Source of the DNA: Diogma glabrata
Taxonomy: Eukaryota; Arthropoda; Insecta; Diptera; Cylindrotomidae
NCBI GenBank assembly: GCA_963693315.1
Contig: OY856188.1
Location: forward strand, 214,595,204 to 214,659,203
DNA length: 64,000 bases
Direction: 5' to 3'
Shown here: piece by piece, positions 13,922 to 25,800 of the stretch
How positions within the stretch are numbered: position 1 is the first letter of the stretch
Layout of the letters: each line of letters starts with the position of its first letter
The notes under the pieces: model-generated
Told to the model about the DNA's origin: nothing
Seen by the model: only the letters and a program-made list of their open reading frames with translations
Database searches by the model: none
Translations under genes and position numbers: made by a program

Positions 13922-15614
13922 CATTCCTGGTCAAAGTAGTAATTTACTTGATTTATTTTTGACAAACGATCCATATCTGGTTCAATTTAAAATATCAGAA
14001 CCATTGGGTGGTTCAGATCATAATTTAATCTCCACACAACTAAATATACAAATTCCAAAACAATTTAAAGCGAATCCTCGCAATGTTTGGGATTACAAAG
14101 CTGCGGATTGGCAAGGACTTAAAAGTTTTTTTAGATATTTTCCTTGGAAACGCTATTGCCTTACCGGCCAAGACCCAGACATAGCTGCATCAAATTTTTC
14201 TGAAACTGTAATTGATGGTATGCGCAGATTTATTCCTAATAAATTGATCATTCCGAAAACTGATCTATGGTTTTCTAGTAAATGCAAAAAAGCTATAAAA
14301 GTTAAAAAAAAGGCTTTTCGAAAGTTTAATCAAAACAAAACCGATGAAAACCTTAGACAGTACCGAAAAGAGAGAAATTTATGTCGTAAGTTAATAGATG
14401 AAGAGAAACATCTATTTAATAGGAAAAAAGCATCTAAATTCGCAGAACATCCGACTGGTTCACGCAATTTCTATAAAGCCGCAAAGGCTGTCCAAAGCAA
14501 CTTTTGTAAATCTTCCCTACCGCCTCTTGTTAATAGAGATATCCCTATCATTGATCCAAAAGAGAAAGCTAATTTGCTTGGGCATTATTTCTCTTTAAAT
14601 TCTACTTTAAAAGAACCTAATTTCCAACCTAAACCTATTTCTAAAGTTTCTTATAAAATGAGGCGGATAATTTTTCGGAAAAACATTGTTCGAAAAATGC
14701 TTTTGCAAATCAATACTAACAAGGCAACAGGGCCTGATTTTATTCCTCCAATTATACTTAAAACATTTGCTAGGGAGCTAGCACCAATCCTCACTAAAAT
14801 CTTCTATTTGTCATATAAGAAAGGAATTTTTCCTGAAATTTGGAAAATGGCTAGTGTACAGCCAGTTTCAAAAAAGGGCAGCAAGACTGATCCTACGAAT
14901 TACAGACCCATTTCAATTTTATCGGTAGTTGCTAAAATTTTTGAGAAATATGTCAATTTTAATTTAATGAGCTTCTTAGAGTCTTCCAAATTAATTAATG
15001 AGAGACAATATGGATTTCGAAAAGGAAGAGCGACGGGAGATTTGCTGTCTTTTGTCACTTATATCTGGAACAAGTCGCTTGAAAACTTTGGAGAAACATT
15101 CGGTGTTGCTCTTGATATTTCCAAGGCATTTGACAAAGTTTGGCATAACAACCTTATATGCAAATTGAGATCCTATGGTTTAGACGAGCAGCTTATATCT
15201 TGGACACAGAGCTTTATATCTGATCGAAAATTTCGGGTCAATGTTGACGGTGTATCATCGAATACTTTTTCAACTAATGCAAGAGTTCCTCAGGCTTCCG
15301 CTTTGCCACCAACTCTTTTTCTTATCTATATTAATGATTTGTTGGACTCAACGGTTCATCCTATACATAGTTTTGCTGATGATAGCACGCTTCATGCGTC
15401 TCATGAAGCACCTAAATTATATACACCCTTAGCGCTTAGTGAGTGTAGGTCAAAATTGATAGATTCCCTTAACACTGATCTTAAAACAATTATGGATTGG
15501 GGTATTGCTAACAGTGTTGAATTCAATACAAGCAAAACACAGGTTTGTCATTTTTCTAGGATAACGACACCCAATCCTTTTCCATTCCCGCCCCAAAAAT
15601 CTTTTAGAGAATGA
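13881..15614 (+). pseudogene. LINE ORF2 reverse transcriptase
   Basis: Continues the endonuclease (GGSDHNLIS) and then carries the reverse transcriptase: NKATGPDFIPP, YRPISILSVVAKIFEK, QYGFRKGRAT, DISKAFDKVWH, FLIYINDL and the catalytic FADD box at 15371-15382. The genuine homology starts at about residue 15; the first residues are an artefact of the frameshift. The usual (V/G)PQGS(V/I)LGP box reads VPQASALPP, with both glycines lost, which should weaken activity. The frame ends at 15614 through a second frameshift. Confidence 0.85.
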
Positions 15615-16212
15615 GTCTGTCAGACTTCTAGGAGTTGAGATTGAAAATAATATGAAGTGGAATTCTCATATTTTTAATCTGGCTAAGAATGCTGTTCAAA
15701 AGTTAGGATTTTTGGGGCGATGTCGTAAGTTTTTCGATAGCGAACAACTTCTTTTAGTTTATAAATCTTTTATACGTCCCTGCATGGAATACTGTTCTCA
15801 CATATGGGGTGGAGCTTACTTGAGTAGTCTCAACTGCCTTGATTCTGTACAGCGTAGAGCTATTAAACTCATTGGTAACCCAAGTCTTACTAACGGTCTT
15901 GATTCATTGCAGCACAGAAGAAATGTTGCTGATTTGACTATATTTTATAAATATATTATGGATGAACGAGCTTCTGAAGAGATCAAATCGATTTTACCTA
16001 AATCAGCAAACCTTTCGCGTCACACCAGAGCAAACGTAGCAGCGCATCCCTTTACAGTTCAAATAATTAGGTGTAGAACTGTAGCCTTCCAACGTGACTT
16101 TTTCAACAGAGTATCTCATCTTTGGAATGCCTTACCTTCCTGGGTTTTTCCTGATGAATTTAATCCTCAAGGCTTTAAAGTTAACGTTCATAAATTTCTC
16201 AGAGAATCTTAA
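15600..16212 (+). pseudogene. LINE ORF2 C-terminal region
   Basis: In the frame after the second frameshift the sequence reads RLLGVEIENNMKWNSHI, then RPCMEYCSHIWGGAY and LDSVQRRAIKLIG, the connection region typical of CR1/L2-like polymerases. It ends at TAA 16210-16212, about 100 bp before the A tail. The first ATG (15652) is internal and not a real start. Confidence 0.8.
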
Positions 16213-16554
16213 TTTGCATTCCATTCTTATCCCTAGTTAGCATGGTATCTTCGGATATTCAGAGACGTTAATTTATAATTTATTATAATTAACACTAAAC
16301 ATGCCTAACTTTGAATAAAAAAAAAAAAAAAAAAAAAAATTTAAGTTATTTCTAATACTTTAATGGTAGAGGGTTTTTTCTATCAGCGTGATCATATATC
16401 GCGCCCACTAATTCTCTTTTCAAATAATTATATGAAGCGATTTACTTAGTAAAGAATTACAATTTCATTCTCTCTAACAGAAGTAGTATAGCTATAAGAG
16501 TTCAAGCCCGATTTTCCATACAAAATTTGTATGAAACTAAAAGTCGACCAAAAT

Positions 16555-17860
16555 CGTATTTATGACGTCACGAAAGAGCATGCAAAGAGAATACGATAAT
16601 TAATAATTAGATTCATGACGTCATCAAAGAGTGTTAAAAGAGATTGCGTGAATTATTACTTACACTACTATGATGTATTATAGACATGTATGACGTCACC
16701 AGATAATCAAAATACTCCAATGTATGAGTTTAGTTATTTATCTAACCATATAATATTCATGATGAAATATGAAATAAAATAATATATAGATTGTTAGTGT
16801 TGTATTACTGTGTTTGCCTTTTTGTATGCTAATGAGATTTTTTTGCTAGTTTTGTGTGATCTCACACGATGGAGGAAAAATAGTATACGTTTGGCAACAT
16901 TCATGACGTCATGGAAAGAAGATAATGATAATTATTAATTAGATGTCTGACGGCATCAAAAAGTTTTAAAAGAGAATGCGACAATTATTACTTACACTTG
17001 TATTACTTCAGACATGCATGACATCAGCAGACAATCCGAATACTACGACATAGGTAATTATACAATATTTGTGATGAAATATCGTAGAGTGTAGAATGTT
17101 GATACACCGATTTTATTGTTTGTAAGTTTTTTATTGTGTAATTATTGGATAAAGAAAATCTGAATACTACGATGTCTAATTATTTACGACATCATATATC
17201 AAGACAAAAGATTTAAGAAAAATTAGTATAAAAGATATTACAAGACAAGACTGAAACATGTTAATACAAATATTTTAATAAAGAAATTCTACTGATATTA
17301 GGAATTTGAAATTCAGATGATGAATGTGTTTTTCTGATTTCGATTATATAAAATCAAGAATATAACATTGAAATAAAAGTAGGTTTTGTAGTTTTTACTG
17401 TTTCATGCATGTTTGACTTGTGTTCTAAATTTATTAATGTGTGACGTCATAAAAATTGAGTAAAAGAAAACCAGAATACCTGATAATCAGAATACTACAA
17501 TGTATGAGTTTAGTTATTTATCTAACCATATAATATTCATGATGAAATATGAAATATAATAATATATAGATTGTTATTGTTGCTATTACTGTGTTTGCCT
17601 TTTTGTATGCTAATGAGATTTTGTTTGCCAATTTTTGTGTGATCCCACACGATGGGGGAAAAATAGTATACGTTTGGCAACATTCATGACGTCATGGAAA
17701 GAAGATATATAGATTGTTGTTGTTGTATTACTGTGTTTGCCTTTTTGTATGCTAATGAGATTTTTTTTGCTAGTTTTTGTATATCTCACACGATGCAGGA
17801 AAAATAGTATACGTTTGGCAACATTCATGACGTCATGGAAAGAAGATAATGATAATTATT
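16555..17860. repeat. Left-arm block of repeated TGACGTCA sites
   Basis: TGACGTCA or near matches occur at about 16562, 16616, 16690, 16906, 17443, 17688 and 17829, embedded in longer direct repeats (for example TTTGGCAACATTCATGACG three times, and GAGTTTAGTTATTTATCTAA twice). This 8-mer is the CREB/ATF consensus and is self-complementary. Whether any protein binds it here is unknown. Confidence 0.7.
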
Positions 17861-18310
17861 AATTCGATGTCTGACATCATCAAAAATTTCATAGTGTAAT
17901 TATACAATATTTGTGATGAAATATTCGTAGAGTGTAGAATGTAGATTTTTATTGTTTGCCACAGATAAACTGAGTACTACAATGAAGTCAATGAAAGAGA
18001 TAAAGCAAAAATCGTAATAAAATGTTGTATTATCTAATTTTCTTCTGATGTTGTTGTTATGTTTGGACCATGAATTATTTTTAATTATTAATTGTTATTT
18101 TTTTTTGTTGTAAACATAAAGTCACCTAATTTTTGTTTTTTGATGCATGAGTTTGACCTAATCGATATCAACACCATGAATGACGTGGTTGATGACATCA
18201 CAAAACAATCATTTTAAAATAAGATATAAAATAATTGCTTGCAGTTATTGGGTTAACACACCGATTTTATTGTTTGTAAGTTTTTTATTTATCTTATACA
18301 GTATTTTATA

Positions 18311-19010
18311 TTTTTTTTATTTTTTTTTTTTTTTAAATAAAATTTGTTGTGTAGTAGGAATTACAATATGTGTCACAATAACACATAAAAACCTTTTAAG
18401 ACCAAGGTTCCACAACAACATACGTTCAAAGGTGTTGATGGACGTAAATCATTCTTTTTTGTTGTTTTATATTTTTTGTTAAAGAATGGATAACTAAAAA
18501 AAAAATCCTATCACTGACAAAATATGACATAGGCCAATATTTTATGATAGAATAGAGAAAATAAAAGGAAATTAAAAAGTAAATAGCAAATTTTTACAAA
18601 AATTTGCTGAAACAAAACAAAAATGTAGTTGCCAATAATCCAGCCGGTTGCATATTCCTTGATACTGTGACGCACAGTCTTTCTTAATGATTGAAGCCCA
18701 CACATAATTATATCAAGGCTCGTTTCTTCAAGGAAGCAATAGCGTCTTATCATCAAGGATTATTTCACAGCTAAGATTGAGGGTGCTACCGTTGACAGAA
18801 TACAGTTCATCCGCCACCACCCCTAAGATGTCACCTTGGCTAGTGATATCTCACTGCTATTGCCAGTGGTATGTGATATCTCACGTTAACTCGTATATCA
18901 ATAGCAGGGACTGGAGTACGCGGGGTTGTCACACCCGTAGATCAAAAATAAAAAAATTTTCAAAACAATAAAAACTGATCCCCCATGCGGTGAATGGGGA
19001 ATGGGAATGA
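18311..19010 (-). mobile_element. R1 retroposon, complete copy
   Basis: About 700 bp present in the left foldback arm and absent from the right arm. There the sequence CAGTATTTTATATGAATAGC (reverse of 21366-21385) is uninterrupted, so the insertion boundaries are defined to the base. ATA flanks both ends (18308-18310 and 19010-19012), a likely short target duplication. The left end is T-rich (18311-18334), a poly-A tail if the element is read on the minus strand; the 5' end then starts near CATTCCCATTCCCC. No convincing ORF; a non-autonomous retroposon or degenerate LINE end. Confidence 0.7.
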
Positions 19011-19535
19011 TATGAATAGCTATAGCAATAAAGTCGAAGATTAAAATAAAATTAATGATCATTATCCTTTACATGAATGAATATGTTACAAAGTATCGCA
19101 CGGAAATAAAATGAATTTGCTTTAATGCTTTAGTTGTAACAAAACAAGAGAGAATTTGAGAGAATAAAAAATAAATAACATATAAAACATGATCAAACTT
19201 GTTAATAATTATTTCATCAAAGGAATTAATAGAGAATGCAATCTGAAGTCACATGAGAGTGAGCGAAAGAGATGACAAATATTCTATAAATAGCTGGATA
19301 AGAATATATTACATATGAAAGAATGATGAATTGAATCATCTTTCAACTCGCAGGCGACCATAGAAATTAAAACTTAGATCAAGCCAGGCTATTTATAAAT
19401 GTTCAATGCTGTTGATCAAATAGTAATCAAGTGTTGTTAAATTAATTTGTTTTTAGTTTATTAAGTTCTTTTCAACTGAGTACTCCACAGTAAAAAACGG
19501 AGAGGTTTGTTAAGGAAAAAGTTAAGAAGCTAGAA

Positions 19536-19862
19536 ATGCTTAAACCAGATTTTTTACTACCGTATGTTTATTTTTTAAACGACAATAAATCACATTTTAT
19601 TGTAATTGGCTACGATACAGAAATTTTCAAACCTCAACTGCTGTTGATAAATGATAAAGATTTTATTTGCTTTGTGTGGGATGACTGGTATCTATTTGTC
19701 AACCAAATTGGATTAGTTCAGCAATATTTACGTATCCCACATTTATCATACGAATCCCTTAAAATATTTGCAATTTCCCCTTCTAACAAATGGATAGTTG
19801 ATCTAGACAGTAAACAAGAACTAAAGTATGTAGTTGTTAAATGGTATGGAATTTACAAATGA
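19536..19862 (+). CDS. Unrecognised ORF in foldback loop, left copy
   Basis: A 108-residue frame with no family I recognise. Residues 1 to about 65 (starting MLKPDFLLPYVYFLNDNKSH, with YDTEIFKPQLLLINDKDF and a Trp-rich VWDDWYLFV stretch) lie in the inverted-repeat arm. They have a mirror copy at 20702-20894 on the other strand. The last 43 residues (after VQQY) lie in the loop and differ from the mirror copy. There is no signal peptide or membrane helix. A TATTTATAAA box about 145 bp upstream (near 19389) is present in both arms. It could be the foldback's own gene with a swapped C-terminus, or a decayed remnant. Confidence 0.4.
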   Translation: MLKPDFLLPYVYFLNDNKSHFIVIGYDTEIFKPQLLLINDKDFICFVWDDWYLFVNQIGLVQQYLRIPHLSYESLKIFAISPSNKWIVDLDSKQELKYVVVKWYGIYK

Positions 19863-20099
19863 AAATTTAGTATCTGAACCATTTTTTTTTCTGAGAAACT
19901 TCAAACCATACCTTTGAATTGAAAATCATCCTATTTCTTCTTTACTTACATGAGTTTAATTGATCTCAAAAATCCCTAATAAAATTTTAAATTCCCCTTA
20001 ATGTAGTCTAATGATAAAACATTTAGAACTCCAAATTGAGCAAGTGTTAGCCATTAAATTTACAAATGAGTATCCAGTTTCTGAACCATATTTAAATCA

Positions 20100-20252
20100 A
20101 ATTAAAAAAAAAAAAAATTTCAAAAAAAAAAAATTAAAAAAAAAAAATTTTAAAAAAAATTAAAAAAAATAACTAAAAAAAAAATTTAAAAAAAAATTAT
20201 GAAAAAAAATATTTAAAAAAAAAATTTTAAAAAAAAAAGTTTTAATAAAAAA
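20100..20252. repeat. A-rich low-complexity stretch
   Basis: About 150 bp of A runs broken by single T, C or G (blocks such as AAAAAAATTTAAAAA). It sits in the loop of the foldback between the two convergent ORF copies. It could be a decayed poly-A tail or slippage product. Confidence 0.6.
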
Positions 20253-20377
20253 CAAACTGAAACAATTTTTTACAAATTATTTATTTTTAATGTGTCTCAA
20301 ATATTTATACAAAGATTATTATATAAGTCATAGATCAGTTTATTTTTAGCTAAAATTGGTAGCTCGTTGAACAGTCT

Positions 20378-20894
20378 TTAATAGTTGCATTGGTTTGTAA
20401 TTTCGTGTGTTGGTGTAAAAAAGTCTTTGTATTCCAGCTTTGTACTATTTTGTTGAACACATTTTTGCATATATAAATTGTAATAGGCTCTTACATTCTT
20501 GTAAGTTCGCCTATACCAACAAAATATTGAGTGAATCAAAGGTGCTAACTCTTGCAATCTGCCCCATTTTTCTCCATTTAATTGTAGTTTAAAAGATTTG
20601 TCGGAAAAAATTAGGTACTTCTTCCGTTGTTGTACGATAATCTGTATCTGCTGTCTTTCCTGGTTAACATTTGTTTGATTTTTTCGATGTCATCTTCCTC
20701 AAAATATTGCTGAACTAATCCAATTTGGTTGAAAAAAAGATATCAATCATCCCACGCAAATCAAATAAAATCTTTATTATTTATCAACAGCAGTTGAGGT
20801 TTGAAAGTTTCTGTATTGTAGCCAATTACAATAAAACATGATTTATTGTCGTTTAAAAAATAAACATACGATAGTAAAAAATCTGGTTTAATCA
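20378..20894 (-). pseudogene. Unrecognised foldback gene, right copy
   Basis: Starts with the same N-terminus as the left ORF (MIKPDFLLSYVYFLNDNKS) but has two TGA stops, where the left copy has Cys and Trp. It then continues past the arm as EEDDIEKIKQML and, after a frameshift near 20640, KSFKLQLNGEKWGRLQELA and FCWYRRTYKNVRAYYN, ending at TAA 20378-20380. This longer C-terminus looks like the original one. The I/L-rich Trp strand-helix pattern faintly recalls PC4-like single-stranded-DNA-binding folds, but that is a guess. Function unknown. Confidence 0.4.
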
Positions 20895-21579
20895 TTTCTA
20901 GCTTCTTAACTTTTTCCTTAACAAACCTCTCCATTTTTTACTGTGAAGTACTCAGTTGAAAAGAACTTAATAAACTAAAACAAATTAATTTAACAACACT
21001 TGATTACTATTTGATCAACAGCATTGAACATTTATAAATAGCCTGGCTTGATCTAAGTTTTAATTTCTATGGTCGCCTGCGAGTTGAAAGATGATTCAAT
21101 TCATCATTCTTTCATATATAATATATTCTTATCCAGTTATTTATAGAATATTTGTCATCTCTTTCGCTCACTCTCACGTGACTTCAGATTGCATTCTCTA
21201 TTAATATGTTATTTATTTTTTATTCTCTCAAATTCTCTCTTGTTTTGTTAGAACTAAAGCATTAAAGCAAATTAATTTTATTTCCGTGCGATACTTTGTA
21301 ACATATTCATTCATGTAAAGGATAATGATCATTAATTTTATTTTAATCTTCGACTTTATTGCTATAGCTATTCATATAAAATACTGTATAAGATAAATAA
21401 AAAACTTACAAACAATAAAATCGGTGTGTTAACCCAATAACTGCAAGCAATTATTTTATATCTTATATCTTTCATTGACTTCATTGTAGTATTCAGTTTA
21501 TTTATGGCAAACAATAAAAATCTACATTCTACACTCTACGATATTTCATCACAAATATTGTATCATTACACTACGAAAT

Positions 21580-22770
21580 TTTTTTGATGACGTCAGACAT
21601 CGAATTAATAATTATCGTTATCTTCTTTCCATGACGTCATGAATGTTGCCAAACGTATACTATTTTTCCTTCATCGTGTGGGATCACACAAAAATTAGCA
21701 AAAAAATCTCATTAGCATACAAAAAGGCAAACACAGTAATACAACAATAACAATCTATATATTATTATATTTCATATTTCATCATGAATATTATATGGTT
21801 TGATAAATAACTAAACTCATACATTGTAGTATTCTGATTATCTGGTATTCTGGTTTTCTTTTACTCAATTTTTATGACGTCACACATTAATAAATTTAGA
21901 ACACAAGTCAAACATGCATGAAACAGTAAAACCTACAAAACCTACTTTTATTTCAATGTTATATTCTTGATTTTATATAATCGAAATCAGAAAAACACAT
22001 TCATCATTCTGAATTTCAAATTCCTAATATCAGTAGAATTTCTTTATTAAAATATTTGTATTAACATGTTTCATCTTGTCTTGTAATATCTTTTATACTA
22101 ATTTTCTTAAATCTTTTTCTTGATATATGATGTCGTAAATAATTAGACATCGTAGTATTCAGATTTTCTTTATCCAATAATTACAAATAAAAAACTTACA
22201 AACAATAAAATCGGTGTATCAACATTCTACACTCTACGATATTTCATCACAAATATTGTATAATTACCTATGTCGTAGTATTCGGATTGTCTGCTGATGT
22301 CATGCATGTCTGAAGTAATACAACATTGGAGTGTAAGTAATAATTGTCGCATTCTCTTTTAAAACTTTTTGATGACGTCAGACATCTAATTAATAATTAT
22401 CATTATCTTCTTTCCATGACGTCATGAATGTTGCCAAACGTATACTATTTTTCCTCCATCGTGTGAGATCACACAAAACTAGCAAAAAAATCTCATTAGC
22501 ATACAAAAAGGCAAACACAGTAATACAACACTAACAATCTATATATTATTTTATTTCATATTTCATCATGAATATTATATGGTTAGATAAATAACTAAAC
22601 TCATACATTGGAGTATTTTGATTATCTGGTGACGTCATACATGTCTATAATACATCATAGTAGTGTAAGTAATAATTCACGCAATCTCTTTTAACACTCT
22701 TTGATGACGTCATGAATCTAATTATTAATTATCGTATTCTCTTTGCATGCTCTTTCGTGACGTCATAAAT
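21580..22770. repeat. Right-arm block of repeated TGACGTCA sites
   Basis: Mirror of the left-arm block. TGACGTCA sites lie at about 21586, 21632, 21874, 22374, 22418, 22631, 22703 and 22759. The right arm lacks the extra duplicated block that the left arm has near 17490-17870. Confidence 0.7.
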
Positions 22771-22847
22771 ACGATTTTGGTCGACTTTTAGTTTCATACA
22801 AATTTTGTATGGAAAATCGGGCTTGAACTCTTATAGCTATACTACTT

Positions 22848-25800
22848 GTACCAAATTTCATCCAATTCAATTATCAGGTACAGAAGTTATTGAGCTTCCA
22901 AAATAACAGGTCCTTGGAGGACCCCCAACCACTTTGTTCACTATCGCTAAAAAACTAATCAGTTCCTTGCCATACATATTTGCATCTTTTTGCAAAGTGT
23001 AATCAAAATTACTTAACGAACGAATGTTGTATGCTTCCAACAAACATTGAAACAATAAACAGGTGTTCGGGAGGACCCCACCACTTCCCATACAAGGTTG
23101 TACAACTGGTCCAGTAATGGTCCATTACTGGCAGCCAGTAATGCAGCAATGGGTGAGTACTGGCAACCACGACTGGGCCATTAACATAATTTTACTGGAT
23201 GATAACTTCGGAAAATAAATGGTTGCCATTCTTGGGCCAAATACTGGCAACCATGACTGGACCGTTAAAAAAAATATACATTATTATCATATGTAAATTT
23301 AAATAAATTAAATACAAACTAATTTAAAATAAAATAAAAATGACGGAAAAAATTCAAAACTCCCCATACAACTGGTTCAGTTGCAAGAATGGCTGAGTAA
23401 TGGCAAACACCGCCCTGACTCCACCATTACTCCACCAGTACTCTGCCATTAAAAAAAATATAAAATAATATTTTTATACATAAATTTAAATAAATTATTT
23501 ACAAAATAATCAAAATAAAATAGAAATGAAAATAAATTAAAACATATACCAACCTTTTCTTTATTACCATAGTCTTTCAACCGACAAGGCGATAACTAAA
23601 CTATATGTGAAATTTTTCAAACTATGTATTTCTAAAAGGGATAATACTCTAGTGAAATTTAAAAAAAATGACATAGATCGGCAAATTCATGGCTACAGTA
23701 CTGGCCCAATAACAATAGCCAAGTAATATTTACCATTCATGGGCCAGTGCTTGGCCATTCAAAGGTAACAATATACTGGCTATTTTCTGTAAACCATAGA
23801 TCGGCCGATGATTGGTTCTAGTATTGGCCCAGCAACAATAGCCAAGTACTGTTAACCATTAATGGACCAGTGCTTGGCCGTATGTCAAAGTCTGGCAAAA
23901 CCTTCTTGGGTTATCCCAATATTGTCCAAAAACTAGTCAATTCTTTGTCATTAAAGTCTCAAAGTGCCATTAAAATTGATTAATGAATGAAATCTGTATG
24001 CTCCCAACAAACTTTAAAAACAAAGTGTGAAAAGTCAGCAGTTGTATGGTAGACCTCCGCCACTTTGATCAATGTGTCCCAAAAGATGATAATTATCTTC
24101 CTACACTAATTGAAACCTTTTCATAAGTTTTATCATAATCACTTCATTATTGTAGGCTGTAGTATGCATAAAGATACTGAAAAAACTGCCAACAGTTAAG
24201 CATTTTTTTTTTTTACCGGAAGCAAAAAACCGGAAATTGGGATGCAGAATTTTAGTAAATCATACTAAATGCTTATGTACAAAGTTTCATCCAATTTGAT
24301 TATCAGGTACAATTGTTATAGAGCTTTAAAAAAAACAGGTGTATGGGACACCCCCCACCACTTTGTTCACTATCGCTCAAAAACTAATCAGTTCTTTGCC
24401 ATACATGTTTGCATTTTTTTCCAAAGTGTCATCAAAATTGGTTCACGAATGAATGCTGTGTACTCCCAACAAACATTGAAAAAATGATGACACAGTAAAC
24501 AGGTGTTTGGGAGACCCCGTACCACTTATCCCAATATTGTCCAAAAACTAATCAGTTCCTTGTCATTTAAGTCTCCATCTTTTTCCAAAGTGTCATTAGA
24601 ATTGAATAATGAATGAAGTCTGTATGCTCCCAACAAACTTTAAAAACAAAGTGTGAAAAGTCAGCAGTTGTATGGTAGACCCCCCGCCACTTTGATCAAT
24701 GTGTCCCAAAAGATGACAATTATCTTCTCACACTAATTGAACCCTTTTCCATAAGTGTCATCATAATCACTTCATTATTGTAGGCTGTATTGTGCATAAA
24801 GACACTGAAAAAACTTCAAAAATTTACAAAAAAAAAAATTACCGGAAGTGAAAAACCGGAGTTGGGATGCAGAACTGTTGTGAACTGTACTAAATGCTCA
24901 TGTACCAAGTTTCATCCAATTCGATTATCAGGTACAGATATTATTGAGCTTTAAAAAAAACAGGTGTATGGGACACCCCCCACCACTTTGTTCACTATCG
25001 CTCAACTAATCAGTTTCTTGCCATACATGTTTGCATCTTTTTCCAAAGTGTTGTCAAAATTCGTTCACGAACGAATGCTGTGTGCTCCCAACAAACATTG
25101 AAAAAAGTGTGACACATTAAACAGGCGTTCGGGAGGACCCTCACCACTTATTCCTATATTATCCAAAAACTAATCAGTTCTTTGTTACTTAAGTCTCCAA
25201 CTTTTTCCAAAATAAATTAATTAATGAAGTCTGTACGCTCCCAACAAACTTAAAAAACAAAGTGTGAAAAGTCAGCAGTTGTATGGTAGACCCCCCACCA
25301 CTTTGATCAATGTGTCCCAAAACATGATAATTATCTTTTCACACTAATTGGAACCCTATTCCATAAGTTTTATCATAATCACTTCATTTACCGGGAATGA
25401 AAAACCAGAAGTTGGGATGCAGAACTATTGTAAACCGTACTACATACTCATGTACCAAGTTTCATCCAATTCGCTTATCAGGTACAGATGTTATAGAGCT
25501 TTCAAAAAAACAGGCGTTCCAGGGAGCCCCCACCACTTTGTTCACTATCGCTAAACAGTTAAAAAGCTAAACAGTTCTTTGTCATGCATGTTTGCATCTT
25601 TTTTCAAAGTGTCATCAAAATTCATTCACGAATGAATGTTTTATGCTCCCAACAAACATAAAAACTTTGTGGAAAAAACCACCTGTTGTATGGTGGACCC
25701 CCAACCCTTTATCCAGTGTGCTCCAAAAGCTGATAAAATCTTTCTCATGTTATTTAAAAGCTTTTACCAACGTTTCATGAAAATCGATCGGAAATTGTAG

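Larger units (their letters stand above)
13337..16339 (+). mobile_element. CR1/L2-like LINE, frameshifted copy
   Basis: A non-LTR retrotransposon with an apurinic-type endonuclease, then reverse transcriptase, then a C-terminal region, in the order usual for CR1/L2/jockey-type ORF2. It ends in a pure A run (16317-16339) after TTTGAATAAAA. There is no RNase H domain and no ORF1 upstream, so the element is 5'-truncated or from a group with a short 5' part. At least two frameshifts (about 13900-13925 and 15590-15605) break ORF2. No target duplication was found. Confidence 0.85.
16481..22847. mobile_element. 6.4-kb foldback element with multi-kb arms
   Basis: The outer ends are exact inverted copies (AAGTAGTATAGCTATAAGAG at 16481-16500, its reverse at 22828-22847). 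The left arm runs 16481-19729 and the right arm 20702-22847, with a loop of about 970 bp. The left arm is longer because of an R1 insertion (18311-19010) and an extra direct copy of a block rich in ATGACGTCAT (about 17490-17870). The organisation recalls Drosophila FB and Galileo foldbacks: long terminal inverted repeats built of internal direct repeats around a small coding core. No target duplication is evident. Confidence 0.75.
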
